Shown here: piece by piece, positions 35,165 to 43,748 of the stretch
Numbering within the stretch: the stretch's first letter is position 1
Layout of the letters: each line of letters begins with the position of its first letter
Assembly (NCBI GenBank): GCA_903789495.1
Contig: CAIFEQ010000001.1
Coordinates: 122,559-186,558 of the forward strand
Origin: an uncultured Erysipelotrichaceae bacterium
GTDB lineage: Bacteria > Bacillota_I > Bacilli_A > Erysipelotrichales > Erysipelotrichaceae
Direction: 5' to 3'
DNA: 64,000 nucleotides
Translations under genes and position numbers: made by a program
The notes under the pieces: generated by a model
The model's input: only the letters and a program-made list of their open reading frames with translations
Told to the model about the DNA's origin: nothing
Database searches by the model: none

Positions 35165-36232
35165 CTAAATGCCAAAATGATCCTCTAAAATATGGTTCAA
35201 CTGTGCTGCGATAACGGAGAACTCCTGATTCAGATCCAGTGTCTTTACAGATATCTGATTCCCACTCATCTGATAAACATTATCCGGCACAAGATCCTCA
35301 TCTGTTTTTGCATATAAAAGCATTCCTGAAACATGATGTTCTGTGCCTTTCAATTGCTCCTGCTTGTTTTTTACGTATGTGAAAATCTGGTACATATTTC
35401 CAGAATGAACCGTCTGTACATCGAAGTTTGACTGCACGGTCCGCTGGTAATACTTTGCATCAATGATGAGTGTCTGATTTCCATAAGTTAGTGTAATGTC
35501 TGTCTGCATAACAGGAAGCAATGCATCATAGCCATTATCCAGCTGCCAGGGAATCTGCAGAGCTTTGGAAGAAAAACCTCTGACCCTTTGACCAAATTCC
35601 TGCGCGTAGTATTCCAGGATGAATTTCTCGTACAATCTGCTCATCCTCTGTTCATCCACAAAACTGGCAAGGCGATATTCTCCGCTCTCTGTCGTCATCA
35701 GCATTCCTTCAATCAATAACTGGCAGATGGCCAGCAGCAGCTGGTATGTGCGGTTATTTCGCTGAAAGCGGATATCAGCCCAGCGGATTTCCGACAGTTC
35801 TGTCACATCAACACCGGAAAAATAGAGCATCTCCTTCTTCAGCTCAGCCTTGTATTTCCTGTCGACATCGTTCTGACGCAAAAGCAGAAAAACTGTTGAT
35901 TTCAGGATCTGATTCAGAAGATTGTTCTCAGACAGCACATCGTAATCACAGGTCACCATCACCTGATGATTCAGTTTATTCCGGATTGTTCCCGGCATAT
36001 CGATTTTTCCGCGGACAACAGCAAGATCCTGGATCTGATTGGTGTACTCACGATAAAGTCCCTGCTTCAGCTGCAGTCCGATTCCCTTGGAAAGAATTGC
36101 CGCGAACAGATTATGAATATTATCAAAAGGTTCCGTCCGGATATCGTCATAGACTGATTCCTTCAGAACTGTGAAGGCATAGGAAAGCATATAGTAGATG
36201 TTTTTTATGAATATGCTTTTATCCTTTGTCAT
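35165..36232 (-). CDS. mcrC: McrC-like nuclease subunit of a type IV restriction system
   Basis: This 355-residue protein would cut DNA when assembled with McrB. The C-terminal PD-(D/E)xK nuclease core is visible: TDITL with Asp245, LIIDAKYY with Asp258 and Lys260, and a downstream Gln in YQIFTYV. The N-terminal part (MLSYAFTVL..., VRGKIDMPGTI...) is the usual McrC arm that contacts the McrB ring. The start overlaps the McrB stop (ATGA). Base composition here is clearly more AT-rich than in flanking genes, a sign of transfer. About 180 bp of AT-rich DNA follows to the next gene. Confidence 0.93.
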   Translation of the reverse strand: MTKDKSIFIKNIYYMLSYAFTVLKESVYDDIRTEPFDNIHNLFAAILSKGIGLQLKQGLYREYTNQIQDLAVVRGKIDMPGTIRNKLNHQVMVTCDYDVLSENNLLNQILKSTVFLLLRQNDVDRKYKAELKKEMLYFSGVDVTELSEIRWADIRFQRNNRTYQLLLAICQLLIEGMLMTTESGEYRLASFVDEQRMSRLYEKFILEYYAQEFGQRVRGFSSKALQIPWQLDNGYDALLPVMQTDITLTYGNQTLIIDAKYYQRTVQSNFDVQTVHSGNMYQIFTYVKNKQEQLKGTEHHVSGMLLYAKTDEDLVPDNVYQMSGNQISVKTLDLNQEFSVIAAQLNHILEDHFGI

Positions 36233-38634
36233 TGAAATATTCCGTGCAGGATGTTGTCCCAGCGCTGTACCTTGTCTCCGTCATCAAACCAGTATTCGGC
36301 AAGCATAGGCAGAATATCGTAATCGACGATGGACTGCATCCACTCATCCGTACAGCTTTCTTTTGTTCTGCCGCAGAAATAGCTGTGTCCAATGCAGAAA
36401 CCCTTTCCCAGTGATTTATCCCGCCTGATTTCATCATTCAGCTCAATGACCTTCTGTATCAGGTCATCAAATGTTTCGTTCGCAAGCATCTTCTGATAAG
36501 CAGTGAATCCTTCAGATTCAAATGCCGGATCCATCTCAAAGAAACTGAACCTGCGCCGCAATGCGTAATCGATCATGGCAAGGCTGCGGTCTGCTGTATT
36601 CATCATGCCGATGATGTACAGATTATCCGGAACAGAAAACGACATGTCCGTGTAGGCCAGTGTAGCCTTTGTGCCACGATAGTCTTTCTCAATCAGCATC
36701 AGCAGTTCACCGAAAATCTTGCTGAGATTGCCGCGGTTGATTTCATCAATGAGGAAGAAGTGCTTCTTGTCCGGCTGACTCTCTGCTTTCTTGCAGAAGG
36801 TGTAGAACACTCCGTTTTTCAGCTCGAAGGAATCCCCAGCGGGTTTATAGCCCATCATGAAATCTTCGTATGAATAGTTCTGGTGGAACTGAACGAATTC
36901 TATTCTGCTGTCATCTTTTTCTCCCATCAGAGAATAGGCAAGCCTTTTTGCGGCAAACGTCTTGCCGACGCCTGGTGCACCCTGCAGGATGATATTCATT
37001 TTGTTAAGCAGTACTCCTGCCAGCCTGTCATACTTTTCTTCTGACATGTAGACTTCAGACAGAAAATCTTTCTTCGTATAGGATGGAATCTCTCTCTCCG
37101 TGCTCAGCGGATTCTCCTCACGGATCATATCCATGATGAATTCATATTCTTCCTTTGTCAGTCTGAAGAGACTGCCGTTCGGATTCTGAAAGAACTCCAT
37201 TTCCGCCAGTTCCTGGCATTCCTTCAAAGTTACATAATCGATCGGATTGGCAAGGGACTCCGTTTTTTCAAAATAAATTCTCTGCCCGTCATTTGCTGTG
37301 CTGACTTTGGCAAGCGCAACAATCTGTTTGACAGGATTGGATTCGTAGCCAATAACAAGATCGCCTGTCTTGGCATCAAGAAAATTCTGGAATATGCGCC
37401 GCTTATTCCCGTTCCCGTTATACAGCGTGTAGTCCTGTACGTCACCGACCTGGAGATCGGAAAAACTCCATATCTTCGGATTGGCATTCAGCCACCAGTA
37501 ACCGGTTTTCTTATTATCTTCTTTGTTTGCATACAGATCAACATGACTCAGATCCACCTGACGCAAGGCATCGGAGAGTTCGCTGCGCAGTTTCCAGATC
37601 ATGCCGCTTTCTTCCTCTTTTGCGGCATTTTTGCAAACATAAAGCACAGCCAGCCATTCAGGATGATCAGAATCCTCTGCCATGACCGGACAGCCAGTCT
37701 TTTTCAAAACGCGCTTGGCCAGTTCTGTGGATTCCGAATGGTAAAAATCCTTCTTCTCACCATATTTCACTGCAAGCTGTGACCAGGCAGCAGATCCGCC
37801 ATAGTCCTGGATCCTTTTCATGACTGCAAGACTGCTCTGTGTAAAGACACTCTCATCTTCAAGAAGGCCAATCCACTCAGATGTTGTGATTCCCGGGTTG
37901 TATTCCTCAGGCGAGGGATGCCACTCACTGTCTTCGGAAGAAATACCTTTTTTCTTTAAAGGATTTCGATAGATATAGAAACCAATATCGAAAGTCAGTG
38001 TTTTCAGCTCCGGATCCGGATAACAGCTTTCTGTAAGCTGACTCCTGAACAGAGTCACAAGTTCCGTATCCTGTTTCAATACATTGCAGATCTCATTGTA
38101 AAATGCATAAAAATTCCGAAGATTTTCGGCATAAGCTCCTTTTTTGAAGCTGTAACTACTGCTCAGTCTTTCTGATACTGACCTTGCTTCAGTGTATTTG
38201 TAGATATAGTACTTGTCCGGATAGCGCAGCCAGAGATATGTGGTGATTACATTTTCATACTGATAATGCTGCCTGGCACCGTTACCATACTTTTCCAGAA
38301 GAATGGATGACTGCTTCTTAAAAGTATCTATTCTTTCATATACATCCTGGTTCTCATCGAACAGGTCGATATACATGGACCGCACTTCTTCAGGAGCAGT
38401 TTTGGCAAATCCAAGAATCATTCCTGCCGGGAAATTGTTAGCGGATGCCAGCAGATTATTGGTTTTAGCCAAAGAGCGGCTGAGCATATCAGCAAAATTC
38501 ACTGCATTGATATCCCAGTTATCCTGAAAACATTTAACTGCTTCCCATTTATATTTTTCGTTTGGCCAATGCTTTGATATAAACTCTTTTTTGTACTGGA
38601 CCAGTACCTCGTTTAAACAGGATTGATCAAACAT
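36229..38634 (-). CDS. mcrB: EVE-domain McrB-type AAA+ GTPase
   Basis: This 801-residue motor and DNA-sensing subunit has an alpha-helical N-terminal region (about 1-230) and a linker. An EVE/YTH-like domain (about 378-510) starts YWWLNANPKIWSF and contains the GDLVIGYESNP element; such domains bind modified cytosine or related bases. The AAA+ domain follows, with Walker A GAPGVGKT (552-559), Walker B FFLIDEINRG (about 626-635), the McrB-specific MNTADRS (678-684) and LRRRF. It differs from E. coli McrB, whose reader is not EVE. The start at 38634 follows GGAGG. With McrC it should restrict DNA carrying modified bases (family knowledge; specificity unknown). Confidence 0.92.
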   Translation of the reverse strand: MFDQSCLNEVLVQYKKEFISKHWPNEKYKWEAVKCFQDNWDINAVNFADMLSRSLAKTNNLLASANNFPAGMILGFAKTAPEEVRSMYIDLFDENQDVYERIDTFKKQSSILLEKYGNGARQHYQYENVITTYLWLRYPDKYYIYKYTEARSVSERLSSSYSFKKGAYAENLRNFYAFYNEICNVLKQDTELVTLFRSQLTESCYPDPELKTLTFDIGFYIYRNPLKKKGISSEDSEWHPSPEEYNPGITTSEWIGLLEDESVFTQSSLAVMKRIQDYGGSAAWSQLAVKYGEKKDFYHSESTELAKRVLKKTGCPVMAEDSDHPEWLAVLYVCKNAAKEEESGMIWKLRSELSDALRQVDLSHVDLYANKEDNKKTGYWWLNANPKIWSFSDLQVGDVQDYTLYNGNGNKRRIFQNFLDAKTGDLVIGYESNPVKQIVALAKVSTANDGQRIYFEKTESLANPIDYVTLKECQELAEMEFFQNPNGSLFRLTKEEYEFIMDMIREENPLSTEREIPSYTKKDFLSEVYMSEEKYDRLAGVLLNKMNIILQGAPGVGKTFAAKRLAYSLMGEKDDSRIEFVQFHQNYSYEDFMMGYKPAGDSFELKNGVFYTFCKKAESQPDKKHFFLIDEINRGNLSKIFGELLMLIEKDYRGTKATLAYTDMSFSVPDNLYIIGMMNTADRSLAMIDYALRRRFSFFEMDPAFESEGFTAYQKMLANETFDDLIQKVIELNDEIRRDKSLGKGFCIGHSYFCGRTKESCTDEWMQSIVDYDILPMLAEYWFDDGDKVQRWDNILHGIFQ

Positions 38635-38879
38635 TCATGCATCCTCCATGGAGCCTTGCAAATTCTTGTATATCAAGCAAGACAAATTACACTGTAGAAT
38701 ACCAGCGATTCTTCATTTTTTTCATACGAAATGGTTTTGATGACATGGCAGGTGTATGTTTCTTCTATATATGTTATTACCTTTAATCAATTCGGATTGG
38801 AACCTGTGTGCCCATTTTAAACGGCAAGGTCATTTACATGATACGTATTTCCGCATCCTAAAGTGAATCACGGAAGGCA

Positions 38880-39200
38880 TCAGAGCTGATCGTATTTATC
38901 CGCCCTGCCTTTGGCTTTCTCTGCAGGGTATTTCTTCTCATTCTGCTCCATCTTCATATTGACAATATCGTCCGCATCCAGATCCAGCTTATCCAGCATG
39001 TTCTGGCAGTAGATCATGACATCTGCCAGTTCTTCCTTCACATGCTGAAGATCATAATGCTCATCTGACCACTGAAAGCATTCCAGCAGTTCGGATGCTT
39101 CGATGACAATGGACTTGGCTAAATTGGACGGTGAATGGAACTGATCCCAGTCTCTGTCCTCACTGAACTTCCTGATTCGTTCAATCGTCTCCGGTTTCAT
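38880..39200 (-). CDS. MazG-like nucleotide pyrophosphohydrolase
   Basis: This 106-residue all-alpha NTP pyrophosphohydrolase has the metal-binding signature IVIEASELLE (Glu34, Glu37) followed by VKEELADVMIYC (Glu57, Asp60). It is the short, single-domain type related to RS21-C6 dCTPase-like enzymes, which hydrolyse (d)NTPs to monophosphates. The ATG shares one base with the helicase stop (TAATG), so the two are translationally coupled. Beside McrBC and a nuclease-helicase, a role in depleting or cleaning nucleotides during phage attack is possible (inference). Housekeeping sanitation is the alternative. Confidence 0.85.
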   Translation of the reverse strand: MKPETIERIRKFSEDRDWDQFHSPSNLAKSIVIEASELLECFQWSDEHYDLQHVKEELADVMIYCQNMLDKLDLDADDIVNMKMEQNEKKYPAEKAKGRADKYDQL

Positions 39201-40894
39201 TATGGTTTCCTTTCCACATACTGACTGATATAGGCTCTCAGATTGTCATCACAGACATAGAGATAGGTCCCTCTGATGCCCCTGGTCAGCAGAACATAGT
39301 AGACATGCCTGATGTATTCGCAGAGATCTTCATCATCCGCTGATCTCTTGCCGTTCTGATCAAAGTACTGATCCCGGCGGAAGATGATCTTACCATCTTC
39401 CATGCCGATATCTTTTCCCAGGATCACAAAAGCATAGTTCAGATCAAAGCCCTGAATGGAATGAATGCAGCCGACCTCATCAATGGCTTCGGGCTTATTG
39501 ACCCAGCCCTGCGTGCAGTGATTCCACATTCTCTGTATGCCCTGAATCTCAATATCCTTCGTCTTATGATCCTGCTTGCTTTTCCATTCCCAGGCATAGC
39601 CGGCGACCATGCGGGACAGGCCGTATTCCTTTTCCTTCTCATACATATCCCGTTCAAATGCTGAGAAATCATCATAGAGTCCAAGTTCATAGGCATCGGA
39701 ATGATAGGGTTCCGTGCACTCGCCATGCAGCAGTTTCCTGACGAAGTCCAGGTAGCCATTGCCGCCCCGCACCCGCATTTCGGTCAGCAGTTCATAATAC
39801 CTGCAGAGACGATGCTGTTCCTTTTCCGCTCTTTGAATCTTGTCCCGGAAGCGCTGGTAGTCGATACCTGAAGGACCGACTACCTGATCGCGGTCATAGA
39901 ACAGAATGGCGGTCTCAGACTGTTTCAGAATCCAGTCCAGTTCATCTGCTTCAGTCGTCATGCCCAGCTTCTCACAGTTCTTCTTGAAGGCACCCATGTA
40001 GGAAATGTTCTTATACTGGTGCAGGCGATGGGCTTCGTCCACAATCAGAATGTCATACTTTTCCCGGACGACGTCTGACGGAGAAAGCACCTGGGACGGT
40101 TTCAGGCCATAGATCGTCTTGAAGATGGACTTCATGGTTTCCCGAAGAGAAGTCTGCGGGACCACAAAACCGATCTTCTTCCCCTGGAACTGTTCATCAT
40201 CTGCCAGGTATTTCATCAGATAGACTGCGACTATGGTCTTGCCGGTACCAGGCATGCCATTGACTACGACGATCTGGGCTTCCCTGTTCTCAATAACCTC
40301 CAGGATGTCATCGACTGCCTGCCGCTGATTGTCATTAAGTTCTTTATAGGGAGAATATTTGAACAGATCTGAGTTTTCGATCTCTTCCAGTGAATGTGTA
40401 ACCAGCTTTTCTTTCTGCAGCTTGCGCCACAGTCTGACAAAGTCCTGATCGTATTCCTGTTTCTGATAGTACTGCTTATCCGCGATGCCGGCATTCTTGT
40501 TTGTCACCTCAAAGAGCTGATCCGCCGCAATATACTGGATCAGCTTGGATTCATAATCAAAGGTAACCGACTGGTTGAACATCTTCGAATAGATGAAATG
40601 CACGGTATCGAAGATCTTCTTTTCTTCCACCGTCGCATGCTGAGACATCCTGGTCTTTGCATGACTGGATTCCCCGATATAGGCTTTCCTGCCGTTTTCC
40701 AGAATATAAAGCATGGGCCAGTTATCGAGATAGGCCTCGTCGGGATAGTCCTCATTTTTAAAGTTACAGGAAATGACCTTAAATCTTTCAGTGCCCATTA
40801 CACTACCATGATATCCTAACTGTCCCCTTCTGGTATCGGCACAAATACACGGATTTCCGCTCTGTCTGATCTCAGACAGCTTGAAAACTGCCAT
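39200..40894 (-). CDS. GIY-YIG nuclease fused to DUF2075 superfamily-1 helicase
   Basis: This 564-residue predicted nuclease-helicase has a GIY-YIG fold in residues about 58-120 (PMLYILENGRKAYIGES, Arg82 in AKTRMSQH, Glu115 in DYESKLIQY). A DUF2075 P-loop domain follows, with Walker A GMPGTGKT (213-220), Walker B ILIVDEAHR (282-290) and C-terminal helicase motifs (CIHSIQGFDLNYAFVILG, YVLLTRGIRGTYLY). I start at 40894 (MAVFKLSEIRQ) behind AGGAG; the longer in-frame start would overlap the divergent promoter. It is coupled to the MazG-like gene by TAATG and lies next to McrBC, suggesting a two-gene defence module. Its exact function is undescribed to my knowledge. Confidence 0.88.
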   Translation of the reverse strand: MAVFKLSEIRQSGNPCICADTRRGQLGYHGSVMGTERFKVISCNFKNEDYPDEAYLDNWPMLYILENGRKAYIGESSHAKTRMSQHATVEEKKIFDTVHFIYSKMFNQSVTFDYESKLIQYIAADQLFEVTNKNAGIADKQYYQKQEYDQDFVRLWRKLQKEKLVTHSLEEIENSDLFKYSPYKELNDNQRQAVDDILEVIENREAQIVVVNGMPGTGKTIVAVYLMKYLADDEQFQGKKIGFVVPQTSLRETMKSIFKTIYGLKPSQVLSPSDVVREKYDILIVDEAHRLHQYKNISYMGAFKKNCEKLGMTTEADELDWILKQSETAILFYDRDQVVGPSGIDYQRFRDKIQRAEKEQHRLCRYYELLTEMRVRGGNGYLDFVRKLLHGECTEPYHSDAYELGLYDDFSAFERDMYEKEKEYGLSRMVAGYAWEWKSKQDHKTKDIEIQGIQRMWNHCTQGWVNKPEAIDEVGCIHSIQGFDLNYAFVILGKDIGMEDGKIIFRRDQYFDQNGKRSADDEDLCEYIRHVYYVLLTRGIRGTYLYVCDDNLRAYISQYVERKP

Positions 40895-41033
40895 TTTTTC
40901 TCCTAGTATATGGTCTGACTGGTAATGTATTCCGCCGCCGGGTGGATCAGAGGAGGGATTCCTGCGCATCGTAAGGCCATAGAAGATGCGGCAGGTATTC
41001 CTCATTTTCTTACCAGATACCAGGGAGGAAGCC

Positions 41034-41756
41034 ATGCAGAAATTCATTACCGACGATGCCTTCTGGGAGCTGTTCCCGGATGCTGCGATTGCCATCCTGT
41101 CTCTGTCCGATGTCCGGGAAGCAGCTCAGCTGGATGCGGAAAAGGAAGAGGAAATCAGAACCCTGCTGCAGGAAGCCAACGAAACTGCCAAGAAGTATGT
41201 CCCGAATGACCCGATCAGTGAAAACACCGTCCCCAAACTGTGGCGTCAGGCCTACCAGAAATTTCCGACCAAGAAAGGCGCAAGATGTTCCATCGAAGCC
41301 CTGCTGAAGCGGGTTCTGCATGGTACGCCTGTCGGATCCATTCTGCCTTCTGTGGATATTACCAACTCCATTTCCCTGAGGTATGCCTTCCCGATCGGGG
41401 CTGAAAATCTCGATGCCATTGTCGGGGATCTGCATCTCGGGCTCATGAAGGGAGATGAAGATTTCCTGCCGATCGGTTCCGAGAAACCCGAACCGCCGCT
41501 GCCGGGCGAACTGGCCTACTACGATGAGAAGGGTGTGGTCTGCCGCTGCTGGAACTGGCGTGACGGACAGCGTACGGAGATCAACGAAAAGACCACCAAT
41601 GAATTCATCGCCATGGAATGCATTGAACCGGAACGGATTCAGGAACTGCAGGCAGCTCTGGATGAACTGGCCGGCCTCATGCAGAAATACCTGAGTGCGG
41701 AGGTAAAGGCCAAGACCATCCTTACTGCACAGAATCGGGAAACCGTCCTGCGCTGA
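41034..41756 (+). CDS. B3/B4 domain protein (tRNA-editing-like)
   Basis: This 240-residue protein consists of a single B3/B4 domain, the fold that edits mischarged tRNA in the phenylalanyl-tRNA synthetase beta subunit. Recognisable blocks are IPNDPIS-type YVPNDPISENTVPKLWRQAYQKF, SILPSVDITNSISLRYAFPIGAEN and GELAYYDEKGVVCRCWNWRDGQRT. Stand-alone versions may clear misacylated tRNA in trans, but this is unproven. I start at 41034 (MQKFITDDAFW) because CCAGGGAGGAAG precedes it. It is divergent from the nuclease-helicase and has its own terminator. Confidence 0.85.
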   Translation: MQKFITDDAFWELFPDAAIAILSLSDVREAAQLDAEKEEEIRTLLQEANETAKKYVPNDPISENTVPKLWRQAYQKFPTKKGARCSIEALLKRVLHGTPVGSILPSVDITNSISLRYAFPIGAENLDAIVGDLHLGLMKGDEDFLPIGSEKPEPPLPGELAYYDEKGVVCRCWNWRDGQRTEINEKTTNEFIAMECIEPERIQELQAALDELAGLMQKYLSAEVKAKTILTAQNRETVLR

Positions 41757-41779
41757 GTTTCACGGATTGCATAGCAAAA

Positions 41780-41820
41780 TGCCAGAAGATCTTTCAAACG
41801 GAGATCCTCTGGCACTTTTT
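41780..41820. terminator. Terminator after the B3/B4 gene
   Basis: TGCCAGA-AGATCT pairs with AGATC-CT-CTGGCA around a 9-nt loop, followed by CTTTTT on the plus strand and TTTT on the minus strand. It serves both convergent genes. Confidence 0.8.
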
Positions 41821-41844
41821 GTCTTGTATCTGGGCTTTACGGAA

Positions 41845-42885
41845 TCAGTCTTCCGGATCAATATCGATGATCACCTTCATGGTCTTTTCACGGTTATCAT
41901 CAATGTACTTATAGGCATCCAGGTAATGTTCCATATCAAAGTGCTTCGTGATCAGGGGCTTCAGCTGGACCTTTCCTTCCTGAACCAGCTGGATCGCCTT
42001 CACATAGTCCTCATGCCGGTACATCATGGTGGTATTCAGATCCAGTTCCGAGTCATTCAGCTTGGCCAGGTCTACGTTGGCCATCTTGGCAAAGACCGCA
42101 ACGAGAATGATGGTACTGCCTTTGCGGGCATTCTGAATGGCCGCATTCATCGTGACATCATTGCCGGCACAGTCATAGATCACATCCGCTTTATCCGGTC
42201 CGAACTCCCTTAACAGAATGTCTCCGAAGTCTTCTTTCTGCGTATTGGCTACAGCATCTGCGCCGACCTGTTTGGCCAGGGCCATACGGAACTCGGAGAT
42301 ATCCGTACTGACCACTTTCTTTGCCCCGCAGGCCCTGCAGACCTGAGTCAGCAGAATGCCGATCGGTCCGCAGCCCAGAATGGCCACATTTGCCCCTTTC
42401 ATTTCCGGAAACCTGCCTGCCGCATGAACGGTCACGGCAAGGGGCTCAATCATGGCCCCTTCGTCATAGCTGAAGTCATCCGGCAGCGGGGTCACCTTGG
42501 ATTCATCGACGGCAAAGTAGTCGCTTGCCGTACCCACGGTCTGAAAGCCCATGACCTTCAGCTCTTCACAGAGATTGTAGTGACCATGCAGACAGGGATA
42601 GCAGTGACCGCAGAATACCTGCGGCTCAATGGTGACCTTCTGCCCGATCTTGTATTTGCCGGCATACTGGCCGCACTTCACAATCTCTCCGGAGACTTCA
42701 TGTCCCTGGGTAACCGGATACTTCGTATAGGGATGCGTGCCGTGATACACGTGGACATCACTGCCGCAGATCCCGATCCGCTTGATCCGGACCAGCACCT
42801 GATCCGGTCCTGGTTCCGGGATTTCCACCTGCCGGATGACGATCTCACCCGGCGCTGTCATGACTTCCTGTCGCATCATCTTCAT
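41845..42885 (-). CDS. Zinc-dependent MDR dehydrogenase (sorbitol/threonine/butanediol type)
   Basis: This 346-residue medium-chain dehydrogenase has the catalytic-zinc region GICGSDVHVYHG and VTQGHEVSGE, then the structural-zinc set CGHCYPCLHGHYNLC. Next come IEPLAVTVHAA and the Rossmann loop ILGCGPIGILLTQVC with a following Asp in VSTDISEF that favours NAD. This fits polyol, threonine or 2,3-butanediol dehydrogenases; the sequence alone does not decide. It differs from the NADP secondary alcohol dehydrogenase at 15157 in having the structural zinc. I start at 42885 (MKMMRQEVMTAPGE) behind AAGGAG; an in-frame GTG at 42972 is a weaker alternative. It is monocistronic with a long upstream leader region. 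Confidence 0.88.
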   Translation of the reverse strand: MKMMRQEVMTAPGEIVIRQVEIPEPGPDQVLVRIKRIGICGSDVHVYHGTHPYTKYPVTQGHEVSGEIVKCGQYAGKYKIGQKVTIEPQVFCGHCYPCLHGHYNLCEELKVMGFQTVGTASDYFAVDESKVTPLPDDFSYDEGAMIEPLAVTVHAAGRFPEMKGANVAILGCGPIGILLTQVCRACGAKKVVSTDISEFRMALAKQVGADAVANTQKEDFGDILLREFGPDKADVIYDCAGNDVTMNAAIQNARKGSTIILVAVFAKMANVDLAKLNDSELDLNTTMMYRHEDYVKAIQLVQEGKVQLKPLITKHFDMEHYLDAYKYIDDNREKTMKVIIDIDPED

Positions 42886-43199
42886 GGTTCTCACTCCTTC
42901 CGCTGTCCGTTCCTCTTTACGGACCTGTGTTTCAAAAGATGTCTGTTCAGCTGACTCGGTACGGTCTAACACGATTTTCTTCTTTCCTTGTCCTGGCGGA
43001 ACAGGGAAAACAGGTACCAGAAAACACGCTGGACCGCAGACTCAAGGAAAAGCCGTACTCTGTCAGTACATGATTGTTGGTTATGAGGTCGGAATTGGTA
43101 CCGCTGACGTTCAGAAGACCCTGTGTCCGTCAGCTCTGCTGTTTAAGACTCCCCGTTTATTGTAGCACCTGGGATTCCCTGCCTGAGCACAGAAAGAAA
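42886..43199 (-). other. Gene-free leader/promoter region of the zinc dehydrogenase
   Basis: This 314-bp stretch holds no gene I can support. A TACAAT on the minus strand near 43157 could be a -10, which would give a leader of over 250 nt with several GC-rich segments, including GGTACC twice and CCTGTTCCGCCAGG. I do not recognise a riboswitch, T-box or attenuator in it. Confidence 0.35.
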
Positions 43200-43222
43200 A
43201 CATGTCCCGTTCCGGAACATGT
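43200..43222 (-). terminator. Terminator of the GNAT pseudogene
   Basis: ACATGTYCC pairs with GGRACATGT around a short loop, followed on the minus strand by TTTTCTTTC. It lies 12 nt beyond the end of the acetyltransferase frame. Confidence 0.65.
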
Positions 43223-43234
43223 CTCCAGGTCTCA

Positions 43235-43740
43235 TCAGCGCAGATCCAGCACCATCAGATCGCAGTCAAAGCAAGCGTTGCCGATTTTGAAGCAGGCCGG
43301 GTACGTGCCAGTCCGGCGGAATCCGTATTTCTCGTACAGGTGGATGGCCGGAGCATTGTCGCTGCGCACTTCCAGGGAAATCAGTTCGAGGCCGTGTTCC
43401 CTGGCATAGGCGATCAGAGACGTCATCAGACGGCTGCCGACCCCTGATTCCAGTATGCCTTGCGTATTGAAAGACTCAGTTCTGCCCGGTGGCTCATGCG
43501 GCGCGGCAGACCGGACAGACTGCCGCTGCCGATCAGACTGTCACCGGCAAAGGCACCCAGCAGGACCGAGTGCGCATCCGCCTGCACCGACTGCAGATAG
43601 GCCTGCTCGACCAGAACAGAGATCGGCAGACCTTCGGCCCTATAGGACAGATTGTCAGATTCGCCACCCGTCTCCTGCAGAAACAGCAGGAGCTGTTCCG
43701 CATCCTTGGTCTGTAATTCCCTGATGGCAGGATCCTGCAT
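43235..43740 (-). pseudogene. GNAT acetyltransferase broken by a one-base frameshift
   Basis: The first frame runs MQDPAIRELQTKDAEQLLLFL through ELSLSIRKAYWNQGSAAV and stops (43426-43740). The second frame continues MTSLIAYAREHGLELISLEVRSDNAPAIHLYEKYGF to 43235. Restoring one G in the GGGG run near 43441-43444 gives WNQGVGSRLMTSL, the normal acetyl-CoA-binding Q-G-V-G-S/T-R-L of the family, joining the halves. The whole protein would be about 168 residues, a normal GNAT length. The broken loop should abolish cofactor binding. It is either a true pseudogene or a homopolymer sequencing error. It overlaps nothing and lies 8 nt from the next gene. Confidence 0.82.
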
Positions 43741-43748
43741 CCTTCCTC

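Noticed and set aside
42972-43080. T-box riboswitch before the zinc dehydrogenase
   Set aside because: A GGTACC is present, but the T-box core AGGGTGGTACCGCG and a specifier stem are absent.
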